Assembly (NCBI GenBank): GCA_029821735.1
Contig: JALGSU010000021.1
Location: forward strand, 62,001 to 126,000
DNA length: 64,000 nt
Source: Candidatus Zipacnadia bacterium
GTDB taxonomy: Bacteria > Armatimonadota > Zipacnadia > Zipacnadales > UBA5352
Direction: 5' to 3'
This document shows positions 7,963 through 17,564 of this stretch, piece by piece. Under the pieces are notes generated by a model that was not told the DNA's origin, searched no databases, and was given only the letters and a program-made list of their open reading frames with translations. Position numbers and translations under genes: made by a program. Each line of letters begins with the position of its first letter. Position 1 is the stretch's first letter.

Positions 7963-10900
7963 ATGAGATTCCTGCCAGCGTGCATGCTCGTTGTCGCGGC
8001 TGCAGCCGCCGGCATGGCGCAGGATGCCAACCTGGTGGCGAACTCGGGCTTCGAGGTCGCAGAGGATGAGGCGACCGGGTGGACGCAGCACTACCGACGG
8101 ACGGTGGACTGGGTGCTCGATGACGCGGTGGCGCACGACGGCGGCCGGAGTGCGCGCTGCCATCTGGATGACCGCGCCGAGCGCACGGGCGTCAGTCAGC
8201 GACTGAACCTGAATGCGGAACAGGCAACGCCCCTGCTGGTGAGCCTGTGGTATCGCACGCAGGACGTAACTGGCGTGGCGCACCGTTCGTTTGCGGTGGT
8301 CATGGGCGTCGAGTACATGACCGATACGCTGCTCGATCGAATGGACGACGCATTCATCTTCCCGTTCGAGACCGGCACGCGTGACTGGACGAAACTCACC
8401 CGCATGGTGGTGCCGCAGGCCCCGATACGCTACATCAGCTTTCACTGTGAAATGAAGAACCGCACAGGCACGGCGTGGTTCGACGACGTGAGCATCACCG
8501 CGCTCACCCAGACGCCCATCACCGGGCCGGTGAGCGGGCTGACCTCGCTCGCCGACGAGGACCTGCCGAACGGGCTGGCCGAAGCTTTGGACCGGGCCGA
8601 GGCCGGGGAGTTCACGTTGGTGGTCGATCAACAGCACACCCAGGACTACCACACTGACGAGCTGCGAACGTTCGTGAACGGGCAGCCAGTCGCGAACCCA
8701 CTTGTGGCGTCGCTGCTTTGGGTGTCGGAACTGGTGAGCGAGCGGATCGAAGCGCCCTACGTGAACCTGAACTTCAAGCGCCGCTGGGATGACCTGCGTC
8801 TGGACGTCGATGCTCAGGGACGCGAGGGCCAGCACCTGGACGTGTGGGTGGCGCTGCCGGTGGGGCTCTACGTGGCGCGGGTGGAGCCGGAGGGCTGGGA
8901 GCCGGAGTTCGACGCGATGCGAGCGGGGAGCGCGCGGGGTCGGGTTGTATTGCACTTGAGTCCGGAGATGGCTGCCGGACGCGATCAGATGCATCTGACA
9001 CTCGCCGAGGAGAGCGCGGCGGCGCCCGCGCCAGCCGCGGCTGCGATACCGCCCGATGCGTACCGAGTGGCGACCGACGATGGACTCGAGTTGGTAGTGT
9101 CGCGTGATGGCGCCTGCCCGGCGATGGTGCTCGGGGGCGAGACGATGGCGACCGGGCGCGTGGGCGAGGGCGGTCTGCGGGGCGACGGGGGGTTGTACAT
9201 CGGCGATGCGATGGTTGGTGAGTTTGTGCCGGTGCGTGGAACGGTCGCCGAGGATGCCGGGACGGTGACGCTGCAGGCCGAGCCTGACGGGCTGGGGGCG
9301 CGCATCGGGGCGCGGTGGCAGGCGAAGGGTGACTACATCGAGGTGACGGGGGCGATCGAGGATCTGACCGGCGGGGAGCGGGCGATGGACCTGGTCTTCA
9401 AGCTGCCCATGCGCGCGGACGGGTGGACGTGGGGGAACGCCCTGTATGATGAGACGACCATCGAGACCGACCGGGTCTACGAGATGACGCGCTATCCGTT
9501 CGCCAGCGTCTGGGACGAGGCGTCGGGGCAGACGGTCGCGCTGGCGCTGCCTCCAGACAAGCCGGCGCGAGCGACCATCGGTTACGCTCCGCAGTCGGCG
9601 CTCATGCACGTGCGCTTCAAGTGTGGCCTGACGCCTCTTGGGCGCGGTGAGTTGAAGTCGCGCTTCCCCTTCGCGTTCATCATCTACCGGGCGGGCGCTT
9701 GGAGTTGGCGAGACGCGGTGGCGCGCTACCAGAAGTTCTTCGACCCGTGGTTCCGGCCCATCTGCCCGCGACATGGGAAATGGCTTTTCCAGGCTCGGCC
9801 CGACAAGGTGCCAAACCCCGAGCAGTTCGCCTATGACGAGGGTTCGTACAACTTCGACGTGGATGACCAGTTTGGCGTGGGCAGCTACCCTTACATGATT
9901 CCGGGGCAGCGCGAGATCAAGCGTCTGGAGGACATGCCCCGGAACTACGAGGAAGCGATGGCCGCCTTCGAGGCCTGGGAGCCTGACCCCAACCGCCAGA
10001 ATCCGATCAAGACAGCTCGCGGGCAGGGCCTGAATCTGAAGGAGGTCATCACCAGTTCGTGCGCGACGGATGCGCAGGATCGCTATCACATCAGCCTGCG
10101 GCACACCGAGTGGGGCGCGAACTCGGTGACCTTCTTCTTGAACATGGACCCGAGCCTGTTCGCCGACACCGCCGCGCCCGCAGTCCCAAAGTACGTGACG
10201 GGCCACGTACGGAACACCATGGCCGAGAGCCCCTCGCTGGACGGGATCTATCTGGACTCTTACACGAGTTGGGGGACGTCAGTCGACAACCACCGGCGCG
10301 ACCACTTCCCGTATGCGGATCTCCCCCTCTCGTACGACGAGGAGACCGGACGGGTCTGCATCGTCGGGCAGTTCAGCGCCGTGGAGTTGCTGCGGGACTT
10401 GCGCGGGACGATGCATCCGACCGGGCGCTACCTGCTCGCGAACCTGGGAGCACGCCTGCACGCGTTCACCGCGATGTGGCTGGACATCGTTGGCGTTGAG
10501 GGCGGCACGCGGCCGGGGCGGGCGCAGGTGGAGGAGTTCCGGCCGGTGACCGGGGGCCGGCAGTTGTGTGTGCTGGAGCATCAGCTCTTCCTGGGCGATG
10601 CCGACGGGGTGATCACACGCGAGGCATACGACGATTTCGCCAAGCGCTGCCTGGTGTGGGGGGCCATCCCGAGTGTCACCTACTATGAGGGCTATCCCGA
10701 GCTGTATGAGGCCAACCGCGACCTCTTCGATCTGTACAACACGCTGGCAGTTCGGCTGAGTGAAGCGGGTTGGCAGGCGGTCACGCATGCGCGCAACGAT
10801 CAGGCCGACGTGTGGGTTGAGCGCTTTGGCCCCGAGGAGGATGGCACTGTGTTGCTGACCGTATGGAACACATCGCAAGGGGAGCGACAGGTCGCGGTGC

Positions 10901-11043
10901 ACGTGGACTCCGAGTCGCTGGGACTGGGCGAGAAGTGCATGGCGCGACGGGTGATTGACGACTCACAGTCCGGTGGCAACATCAACGCAATGACACTGGC
11001 ACCGCGAGGGCTCGAGGTGCTGGAGATAAGGCGGGTGCCATGA
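7963..11043 (+). CDS. Large secreted glycoside-hydrolase-like protein with N-terminal carbohydrate-binding module
   Basis: The ATG at 7963 (ggagg 7 bases upstream) begins a signal peptide ending AAGMAQ. Residues of about 20-190 resemble a CBM4/9-like beta-sandwich (LVANSGFEV, then a conserved Trp and WFDDVSI). A long beta-rich middle follows. The C-terminal part looks like a TIM barrel: SLDGIYLDSYTSWG places an Asp where retaining or inverting glycosidases hold an acid, followed by RYLLANLGARLHAF. The protein (about 1026 residues) ends with a beta-sandwich. It probably acts outside the cytoplasm on a polysaccharide; no GH family is assigned. Its stop overlaps the next ATG (ATGA), so the two are coupled. 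Confidence 0.7.
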   Translation: MRFLPACMLVVAAAAAGMAQDANLVANSGFEVAEDEATGWTQHYRRTVDWVLDDAVAHDGGRSARCHLDDRAERTGVSQRLNLNAEQATPLLVSLWYRTQDVTGVAHRSFAVVMGVEYMTDTLLDRMDDAFIFPFETGTRDWTKLTRMVVPQAPIRYISFHCEMKNRTGTAWFDDVSITALTQTPITGPVSGLTSLADEDLPNGLAEALDRAEAGEFTLVVDQQHTQDYHTDELRTFVNGQPVANPLVASLLWVSELVSERIEAPYVNLNFKRRWDDLRLDVDAQGREGQHLDVWVALPVGLYVARVEPEGWEPEFDAMRAGSARGRVVLHLSPEMAAGRDQMHLTLAEESAAAPAPAAAAIPPDAYRVATDDGLELVVSRDGACPAMVLGGETMATGRVGEGGLRGDGGLYIGDAMVGEFVPVRGTVAEDAGTVTLQAEPDGLGARIGARWQAKGDYIEVTGAIEDLTGGERAMDLVFKLPMRADGWTWGNALYDETTIETDRVYEMTRYPFASVWDEASGQTVALALPPDKPARATIGYAPQSALMHVRFKCGLTPLGRGELKSRFPFAFIIYRAGAWSWRDAVARYQKFFDPWFRPICPRHGKWLFQARPDKVPNPEQFAYDEGSYNFDVDDQFGVGSYPYMIPGQREIKRLEDMPRNYEEAMAAFEAWEPDPNRQNPIKTARGQGLNLKEVITSSCATDAQDRYHISLRHTEWGANSVTFFLNMDPSLFADTAAPAVPKYVTGHVRNTMAESPSLDGIYLDSYTSWGTSVDNHRRDHFPYADLPLSYDEETGRVCIVGQFSAVELLRDLRGTMHPTGRYLLANLGARLHAFTAMWLDIVGVEGGTRPGRAQVEEFRPVTGGRQLCVLEHQLFLGDADGVITREAYDDFAKRCLVWGAIPSVTYYEGYPELYEANRDLFDLYNTLAVRLSEAGWQAVTHARNDQADVWVERFGPEEDGTVLLTVWNTSQGERQVAVHVDSESLGLGEKCMARRVIDDSQSGGNINAMTLAPRGLEVLEIRRVP

Positions 11044-13040
11044 GGCTGGCGCGATTGACGGCCATGCTGACCGCTGCCGCGTGTGTGCTGGCTTGCGCAC
11101 AGGAGCCGGGAGGGACCACGTTCATGCAGTGGGGCACAGAGCTTGAGATAGTCGGGCAGCTTGATCCCGCTGGGCCATGTCAGGCGGTGGAGGTGCGCGA
11201 CGGGCTGGCTTACATCTGCGCGAACTACCGGGGGCTGGTGATCGCCGACGTGAGCGACCCCGCCGCTCCGGAGATCATCGGCACTTGCGACACATGGATG
11301 GCCTTCGATGTCGCGCTCGGGGAGCCGGGCACCCGCCAGGCGGGGTATGCGTTTGTGGCCGATCGGTACGGGGGCATGCAGGTCATCGATGTCACTGACC
11401 CGCGAGCGCCCCGGCTGGTCACCACCTATGACGCGCTGGAGTTCGTCACCGATGTCGAGCTGGCGGGTGACCTGCTCCTCCTGCCATGCCGAGCGCACGG
11501 GACTGAGGTCGTCGACGTCTCCGATCCGGAAACCCCGCGCCACCTGGGCTTCGCCCGCACCGGCGAGTCGCAGGGCGTGGTGGTGCAGGGAAGCTACGCG
11601 TACGTTGGCGTCTGGGCGGAGAGCAAACTGGCGATCGTGGACATCTCGAACCCGTGTCTGCCGGAGATCGTCGTCCGCCATGACCTGCACGGATATGGTT
11701 ACGGGCTGACCATCAAAGGCAACCACGTGTATGTGGCCCACGGGCACCACGATCGGACCATGGGTGAGGCCGGTCGCGAGGATGGTCACGGCTTCGATGT
11801 CATCGATGTCTCGGACCCGAGCGCGCCGAAGACCATAGCCGTCATCAAGACGCCCAAATATTATGTTGGCGGTCCGGATTCGTGGCAGTGTCAGATCTCG
11901 GGCAATCACCTGTTCCTCGCCGACGGGCTGAACGGGCTCTACGTGTTCGACATTACCGACCCCGCACATCCTGTGCCAGTGGCGTATCGGGACACGCCGG
12001 GCTATGCACACAATCTGGCAATCGGCGACGGTGTGGTGTATGTGGCCGACGCTAAGGGCGGGCTGCAGATCGTGCGGGCCGAGGGCCTGGCGCAGGGCGA
12101 AGACCGGGATCACGGGGACGTGCCCGCCGCGCCCGCGGCTCGCGGGGCGCTCGCCAGTGAGTGGCCCACCTATGTGCCGGGCACGCAGGTGCGGTCGGTG
12201 GCGACGGACGCGGAGTATGCCTATCTGGCGTCAGGCGACCAGGGGCTGGAGGTCGTTCTTCCTGGCGATCAGCTCCAGCGTGTGGGGCATCTGCCGACCT
12301 TGGGAATTGCGTATGACGTGGCGCTGCGCGACGGGCTGGCGTGGGTGGCCGACGGGCCGGGCGGAGTGACGCTGGTGGACGTGAGCGACCCGCGTGCGCC
12401 GCGCATGCTTCTCGAGTTCGCCGAGGGCCGTTTCGCGCGCGAAGTGGCTCTGTTCGGAGATCGGCTCATCGTCCTGCACGGGAACGCGAACATCGATGTG
12501 TATGACATCACCAATCCGGCCTCGCCCGCGTTGGAGGGGCAGTTGCGGCTGGTGCATTTCGGCAAGCAGGTGGCGGACACGCTCCTCGGGGGACGCTATC
12601 TGCTGGTGGCGAATGGTTTCGGGCTGCGCATTATCGACCTCGAGGGCGAGGATGGCCCGACTCTCGTAGCGAAGCACCAGACGCGGGACGATGGCTTCTA
12701 TCTGAAGGGGATCGCGCTGCACGGTAGCACGCTTGTCGCCGCCGGGCATCGGACCATCGCAACTTTTCAGATGGCAGACGCGAATACACTGACAGAGGTC
12801 GGCCGCGTCCGCACCGATCTGGACCCGATGCATGTGACCATGCGCGGCGACGAGGCGTGGTGCACGTCAGAGACCGGCGGCGGGCTGGTGGTTGTGGACG
12901 TCAGTGATCCCGCGCAGCCGCGAGTAGTCAGGGAGATCCAGATGCCTGGGCACACCAGACGCGTCGCATTTTCCGGAGCCGGGACGCTTGTCGCCGACGG
13001 CTTTGCGGGTATGCATGTGTTGACGGGAAGCGCAGACTAG
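11040..13040 (+). CDS. Secreted LVIVD-repeat beta-propeller protein
   Basis: A signal peptide (MRLARLTAMLTAAACVLACA) is followed by about ten LVIVD repeats, each with a strand such as LVVVDVSDPAQPRVV or MQVIDVTDPRAPRLV. LVIVD repeats fold as beta-propellers and are found on surface and secreted proteins, where they bind proteins or glycans. The cysteine in the signal peptide could act as a lipobox (LACA), so lipidation is possible. The gene is translationally coupled to the upstream glycosidase-like gene, which suggests the propeller helps the enzyme bind its substrate or cell surface. There is no catalytic motif. Confidence 0.8.
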   Translation: MRLARLTAMLTAAACVLACAQEPGGTTFMQWGTELEIVGQLDPAGPCQAVEVRDGLAYICANYRGLVIADVSDPAAPEIIGTCDTWMAFDVALGEPGTRQAGYAFVADRYGGMQVIDVTDPRAPRLVTTYDALEFVTDVELAGDLLLLPCRAHGTEVVDVSDPETPRHLGFARTGESQGVVVQGSYAYVGVWAESKLAIVDISNPCLPEIVVRHDLHGYGYGLTIKGNHVYVAHGHHDRTMGEAGREDGHGFDVIDVSDPSAPKTIAVIKTPKYYVGGPDSWQCQISGNHLFLADGLNGLYVFDITDPAHPVPVAYRDTPGYAHNLAIGDGVVYVADAKGGLQIVRAEGLAQGEDRDHGDVPAAPAARGALASEWPTYVPGTQVRSVATDAEYAYLASGDQGLEVVLPGDQLQRVGHLPTLGIAYDVALRDGLAWVADGPGGVTLVDVSDPRAPRMLLEFAEGRFAREVALFGDRLIVLHGNANIDVYDITNPASPALEGQLRLVHFGKQVADTLLGGRYLLVANGFGLRIIDLEGEDGPTLVAKHQTRDDGFYLKGIALHGSTLVAAGHRTIATFQMADANTLTEVGRVRTDLDPMHVTMRGDEAWCTSETGGGLVVVDVSDPAQPRVVREIQMPGHTRRVAFSGAGTLVADGFAGMHVLTGSAD

Positions 13041-13073
13041 GCGGCGGGTATAGAGGCGCGAGGGAGGCCAATG

Positions 13074-14234
13074 ATGAGATCGCGTATGGTGATCACGGCA
13101 ACCGTGATGATGACAGTCGCGACGCTGGCGATGGCTGTGGCGCCCGGGGTCTGTCAGGACAACGTTCTGCTGGCCGAGGGCTTCGAGGACGGGACGGGCA
13201 ATTTCCTGACCATGGACAGCTTCGCGATGTTGTCCGTCACCGAGGAGCCGGACGAGGTCTATGGCGGGAACGGGTCGCTGGAGTTTGCGTATCTCCAACG
13301 TGCTGTGGCCCCCGGGGAGGACACCGGCCAGATGCCAGGCACTGTGGTGATGGTCTTTGACGAACCCCTGCCTGCGCTGTCGGGCATCAGCTTCGCCATC
13401 TGGAGCGCCGAGTCCACCGCTGTGATGGTCGTGATTGCCGAGCAGGGAGACGGTCCGCGCTACAACCAACTGATATGGTGCGAGGCAGGCGGCTGGCATG
13501 AGTTTGAGCTGGGCGTCGATGAATTCACGCTCGACGTCGATGGCCCCGAAGACCCCGATGGCATGCTCACGCCTGAGCTTGTCGGTGGCATAGGATTTAT
13601 CGACGTGAGCGGGTTCCTGCGTTACCTGGCCGAGATGACGCCGATGATCTCGATCGCCGACCCGGTGGACCAGATACTGCGCTTCGACGACATCAAAATA
13701 CTGCCCACCTCTCCCGTGCGGTCGGCACCAAGCGAGGGCCTGATCGCCATCTGCGACTATGACCAACCTAGAGGCTTCCTCGTCCTCGGGGGCGAGGATG
13801 TTGTCGTTTCCTCCGAGGAAGTGGCTGACGGCGGCAGCGCACTGACCGTTGACTACCAACTGGCCCCGCAGACGCTTCTCGGAGTGGTGCACGCGATCGC
13901 CGTTGGCCAGTTGGCGGGCGCGACCGAGATCCGCGTGCAGGTGGCCTGCACCGCCGAGACCACGCTGATCATGACCCTCGAGGAACACCGGGAAGAGGCA
14001 GATGCTCCCAAGTCTGAGTACATCGCCATGCGTCAGATCAACGCTTACGTCGATACTGAAGAGATTGTCTTCACGGTGGGCGATTTCCGACTCAGTGACG
14101 ACGCCCACGATCCGAACGGGCAGCTCGACATGGACCTGGTGAAGTCGATCGTCATCGGCGACATCACCGCGCTGATATCGGCAGAGGAAATCAGCAATAT
14201 GCTGCTACTCGACGAGCTGGTGGCGGCTGAGTAG
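13074..14234 (+). CDS. Secreted protein with two tandem beta-sandwich (CIA30/CBM11-like) domains
   Basis: The signal peptide ends near VAPGVCQD. The mature protein divides into two similar halves. The first opens with LLAEGFEDG and closes with LRFDDIKIL; the second opens with LIAICDYDQP and closes with LLLDELV. This opening and closing pattern is that of carbohydrate-binding-module-like jelly rolls, in which the last strand carries a conserved Asp. No catalytic residues are apparent. The start at 13074 is preferred to 13071 because ggagg is then 6 bases upstream. It is the last gene of the 7963-14234 operon, and a terminator follows. Confidence 0.6.
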   Translation: MRSRMVITATVMMTVATLAMAVAPGVCQDNVLLAEGFEDGTGNFLTMDSFAMLSVTEEPDEVYGGNGSLEFAYLQRAVAPGEDTGQMPGTVVMVFDEPLPALSGISFAIWSAESTAVMVVIAEQGDGPRYNQLIWCEAGGWHEFELGVDEFTLDVDGPEDPDGMLTPELVGGIGFIDVSGFLRYLAEMTPMISIADPVDQILRFDDIKILPTSPVRSAPSEGLIAICDYDQPRGFLVLGGEDVVVSSEEVADGGSALTVDYQLAPQTLLGVVHAIAVGQLAGATEIRVQVACTAETTLIMTLEEHREEADAPKSEYIAMRQINAYVDTEEIVFTVGDFRLSDDAHDPNGQLDMDLVKSIVIGDITALISAEEISNMLLLDELVAAE

Positions 14235-14271
14235 GGGCAATCGGACGTCAGTCTGTTCAGCAGACCACGAA

Positions 14272-14296
14272 GGCCTCGCCAACGGGCGGGGCCTTA
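14272..14296 (+). terminator. Rho-independent terminator of the secreted-protein operon
   Basis: A 9-bp stem (ggcctcgcc/ggcggggcc, with one G-T pair) and a 4-base loop are followed by tta. It lies between the end of the plus-strand operon and the converging ABC exporter operon. Confidence 0.65.
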
Positions 14297-14323
14297 TGTG
14301 CATTGCAGGGCCATGCCCCGAAG

Positions 14324-15460
14324 CTATTGCAGGCGCTTGCGAAAAGATAACGCTCCGATCGTGAACAGGCAGGCGCCGAAGATCAGCAGCGTCAGCGCCT
14401 GCGGCCAGATTACTTCGAGGCCGACCCCCCTGAGGAATATCCCCCGGACGATCTCCAGGAAATAGCGGAACGGAATCAGCCAGGTGATCTGCTGGATGAT
14501 CCAGGGCATGTTCGCGATCGGGAACATAAAGCCCGAGAGCAACACTGAAGGCATCATGATGGCGAACGACGCCAGCAAGGCCTGCTGCTGGGTGCGCGAT
14601 ATTGTGGAGATCAACAAGCCCATGCCGAGGGCGGTGAGGATGAAGATGGTCGCAAGACCAAAGAGGAGCGGGATGCTGCCGCGAAGAGGCACACCGAACC
14701 AGAACCGCGCCAGCAATACAATCACGCCTGCGTCTATGAGCGCGGCGACGGCGTAAGGCAGGCTCTTGCCGAGCATGATCTCGATGGGCCGGACGGGCGT
14801 GACCATCAACTGCTCCATCGTGCCGAGTTCGCGCTCGCGCACAATCGACTGGCTGGTCCACGTGGTGGTGATTATCATGATGATGAGGCCGAAGACGCCG
14901 GGCACCATGAAGTTGACGCTGCGCAAATCGGCGTTGTACCACACGCGAGGCACGGCCTCGACCGTGGGCAATGAGGTGGCCGGGCCCGCGCGCCGCATGC
15001 GCTGCAACGAGATCTGCGAGCCGTAATGCTCGAAGAGGCCGACCATGTAGCCGGCGGCGACCGTGGCGCTCATCGAGTCACTGCCATCGACGTAGAGCCC
15101 GACGGCCCCCGGCTCGCCCCGGCGGATCGTACGGGCGAAATCTGGTGGCAGATGCACACCGATCTGGGCGCGCCCGGAATCGAGCAGGGGCTTGATCTCG
15201 CGCGGGTCGGAGACATGGCCACGCAAAAGGAAGTAGGGGCTAACGTGGATCTTGTCAGTGAGCGTGCGGCCCTCCGGCGAGTGGCTCTCATCACAGATGA
15301 CGATCGGCACGTTCTTGACGTCTGTGGTGGTGGCGTATCCGAACAGTACAAGCTGGATGATGGGAGCCACAAGAAGCATGCGAATCAGGATGGGGTTCCG
15401 GCGCATCTGCCGGATCTCCTTGGTGAGCAATGAGCGTAACCGTCGCATGCGGTCTCTCAT
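14324..15460 (-). CDS. ABC-2 type exporter permease (YbhR/YbhS-like), distal
   Basis: The ABC-2 permease (378 residues) has an N-terminal TM segment (MLLVAPIIQLVLFGYA), a large extracytoplasmic domain of about 150 residues, then five TM segments. The segment VNFMVPGVFGLIIMIITT and the conserved IVRERELGTMEQLMVTP lie at the start of the membrane block. This layout is that of E. coli YbhR/YbhS. It is the last gene of the exporter operon, starting 9 bases downstream of the preceding stop, with ggag placed for the ATG at 15460. It probably forms a heterodimer with the product of 15469-16620. Confidence 0.9.
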   Translation of the reverse strand: MRDRMRRLRSLLTKEIRQMRRNPILIRMLLVAPIIQLVLFGYATTTDVKNVPIVICDESHSPEGRTLTDKIHVSPYFLLRGHVSDPREIKPLLDSGRAQIGVHLPPDFARTIRRGEPGAVGLYVDGSDSMSATVAAGYMVGLFEHYGSQISLQRMRRAGPATSLPTVEAVPRVWYNADLRSVNFMVPGVFGLIIMIITTTWTSQSIVRERELGTMEQLMVTPVRPIEIMLGKSLPYAVAALIDAGVIVLLARFWFGVPLRGSIPLLFGLATIFILTALGMGLLISTISRTQQQALLASFAIMMPSVLLSGFMFPIANMPWIIQQITWLIPFRYFLEIVRGIFLRGVGLEVIWPQALTLLIFGACLFTIGALSFRKRLQ

Positions 15461-15468
15461 GGCACGGG

Positions 15469-16620
15469 TTACTCCAAGTCCTTCTTGAACTTCTTCGCGC
15501 TCAGACCAACGAGCACCAGCGAGATGGCTAAAAGGGCCAGCACGCGCGGGCCATAGACGGCGAAGGCGGCGCCCTTGAGATAGATCGCGCGGATCACGAT
15601 CAGGAAGTGAGTCGCCGGCAGTGCCTGCGCGACGGCCTGCAGCGGCAGGGGCATCGAGCGCAGCGGGAAGACGAAGCCAGACAGCAGCATCGCAGGCAGC
15701 ATGGTCGCTATGAATGCGACCATGGTGGCGATCTGGTGAGTGCGCGCCACGCTTGAGATAAGCAGGCCGATGGCGAGCGACGCGATCAGGTAGATGAGTG
15801 AGACAGCAAGCAGCGCCACCAGGTCTCCCGCGGGCACGACACCGAATAGCACCCAGCCCACCGCGATACACAGGATGATGTCGGCGAAGGAGATGATGGC
15901 GTATGGCAAAAGCTTGCCGAGAATGATCTCCAGGCTGGCGATGGGGGCCGCCGCGAGCGACTCGAAGCTGCCCGCCTCGCGTTCCCGCACGATGCAGCCG
16001 GACGTGAGCAGGGCCGCGAGCAGCGTGAGAATGATGGCGATCAGGCCGGGCAGGATGAAGTTAACGCTGCGCAACTCGGGGTTGTAGAGCACACGCGGCT
16101 CGACCGTCAGCGGCGGCGCGAGTCTTCCGGCGGGTATGCCCGCCCGTGTGGCGTACTGCACCCTCACGTCGGCCGAGTAGATGCGCATAAGCCCCTCGAT
16201 GTACCCGAGGGCGGTGCTGGCGGTGGTTGAGTCGGCACCGTCGAGCAGTATCTGCACCTGCGCGTGGCGACCAGCCCCGAGTTCCTCGCCGAAGCCCGGA
16301 TGGATCACCATCACGAAGCGCACGCGGCCCTGCTCGATGAGTTGGTCGATGCGGGCGCGGTCCTCAATCGCCTCAGTGAGAGTGAAGTAGTCGCTGCGCG
16401 CGAGGCGGTTGACCAGGTCGGCGCTGCGCTCGGTGCGATCGAGATCGTAGACCGCAAACTTGAGTTCGCGCAGGTCGAAGTTGACGCCATAGCCGTAGAG
16501 CAGCAGCAACAACACTGGGAGCATTATGACAACGGTCAGGCTGCGCGGGTCGCGGTAGTTGTGGCGCCACTCGGCGGAGGCGATGGCGAGCATGCGGCGG
16601 ACGGCGCGGGGGCATCTCAT
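15469..16620 (-). CDS. ABC-2 type exporter permease (YbhS/YbhR-like), proximal
   Basis: This 383-residue paralogue of the downstream permease has the same plan: a TM segment (VVIMLPVLLLLLYGYGV), an extracytoplasmic domain with VYDLDRTERS, then VNFILPGLIAIILTLLAAL and IVREREAGSFESLAAAP, and further TM segments to the C-terminus. The ATG overlaps the stop of the ATPase gene (ATGA), giving translational coupling. Two distinct permeases with two distinct ATPases suggest a heteromeric exporter of the YbhFSR kind, which moves small toxic or cationic molecules in E. coli. Confidence 0.9.
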   Translation of the reverse strand: MRCPRAVRRMLAIASAEWRHNYRDPRSLTVVIMLPVLLLLLYGYGVNFDLRELKFAVYDLDRTERSADLVNRLARSDYFTLTEAIEDRARIDQLIEQGRVRFVMVIHPGFGEELGAGRHAQVQILLDGADSTTASTALGYIEGLMRIYSADVRVQYATRAGIPAGRLAPPLTVEPRVLYNPELRSVNFILPGLIAIILTLLAALLTSGCIVREREAGSFESLAAAPIASLEIILGKLLPYAIISFADIILCIAVGWVLFGVVPAGDLVALLAVSLIYLIASLAIGLLISSVARTHQIATMVAFIATMLPAMLLSGFVFPLRSMPLPLQAVAQALPATHFLIVIRAIYLKGAAFAVYGPRVLALLAISLVLVGLSAKKFKKDLE

Positions 16621-17564
16621 GTGCCTTCGCCCTGCTCATGGTCGCCGACGAGGGCGACGAACACGTCTTCGAGCGACGCGGCACCCGGTGAGATGTGCGC
16701 GACAGTGGTGCCAGCGTCACGCAGTACCTGCGCAATCGCCGCAGGTGGGTCGGCGAGGCCGTCGGTGACTCGCAGTCGAAGCTGGGCACCCGAGAGCGAT
16801 GCATCGAGCGTGAAGTCGCTGGCCGAGAGCGCGGCCAGAGCGGGCAGCAGTGGCTCGGCGTCGACCTGCCAGAGCCCGCCGGCGAGCCCCGCGCGCAAAG
16901 CTGCCGGCGTGTCAAGAGCGATCAGCCGTCCTCGGTCGATCATCACCAGGCGGTTGCAGCGTTCAGCCTCCTCCATCGAGTGGGTGGTGACGAGGACGGT
17001 TGTGCCGTCGGCGGCGAGATCGGCGATCACATCCCAGAAATGCTGGCGGGTCGCCGCATCGACGCCGCTGGTAGGCTCATCGAGGAAGAGGATGGGCGGT
17101 TCGTGCACGATCGCGCAGGCGAGGGCCACGCGCTGACGCCAGCCGGTGGAGAGCGTGGCAGTGAGTTGGTCGCGAATGGGGTATATCTGCAGACGTTCAG
17201 AGAGCGCCGCGATGCGGTCGGCCCGGCCCGCCGATGGCAGGCCATACAGGCCCGCGTAGAACTCGAGGTTCTCGTGACACGTGAGGTCGGGATAGAGCGA
17301 GAAGAGTTGAGGCATGTAGCCGATGCGGCGGCGCAATCGCTCGGCCTCGCGGGTGGCATCGAGGCCGGCCACCTGTGCCGCCCCATCGCTCGGCAGGAGC
17401 AGGCCGCAGAGCATGCGGATGGTGGTGGACTTGCCGGCTCCGTTCGGGCCGAGGAAGCCGAAAATCTCTCCCTCGCGGATACTGAACGTGAGATGGTCGA
17501 CGGCCACGAAGTCGCCGAAACGGCGCACCAGATCGCGGACCTCGACTGCGAGGCGGTCACCCAA
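16617..17564 (-). CDS. ABC exporter ATP-binding protein (YbhF C-half-like)
   Basis: It has the Walker A sequence GPNGAGKST, a Q-loop (MPQ), Walker B with ILFLDEPTSGVD, and the H-switch TTHSME. The signature motif reads LSTGWRQRVALA instead of the usual LSGGQ, as seen in some YbhF-type domains. About 80 residues follow the nucleotide-binding domain and resemble the accessory C-terminal domain of this subfamily. The start is a TTG at 17564, overlapping the preceding gene's stop by 8 bases. In E. coli the two ATPase domains are fused in YbhF; here they are separate genes. Confidence 0.9.
   Translation of the reverse strand: MGDRLAVEVRDLVRRFGDFVAVDHLTFSIREGEIFGFLGPNGAGKSTTIRMLCGLLLPSDGAAQVAGLDATREAERLRRRIGYMPQLFSLYPDLTCHENLEFYAGLYGLPSAGRADRIAALSERLQIYPIRDQLTATLSTGWRQRVALACAIVHEPPILFLDEPTSGVDAATRQHFWDVIADLAADGTTVLVTTHSMEEAERCNRLVMIDRGRLIALDTPAALRAGLAGGLWQVDAEPLLPALAALSASDFTLDASLSGAQLRLRVTDGLADPPAAIAQVLRDAGTTVAHISPGAASLEDVFVALVGDHEQGEGT

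Noticed and set aside
7858..10206. A minus-strand frame of 782 codons across the large glycosidase-like gene
   Set aside because: It is antisense to a gene with clear signal peptide and domains, and shows Arg/His/Gln-rich composition with no motifs.
12867..14108. A 413-codon minus-strand frame
   Set aside because: It is the shadow of the LVIVD and tandem-domain genes, with no ribosome site or family features.
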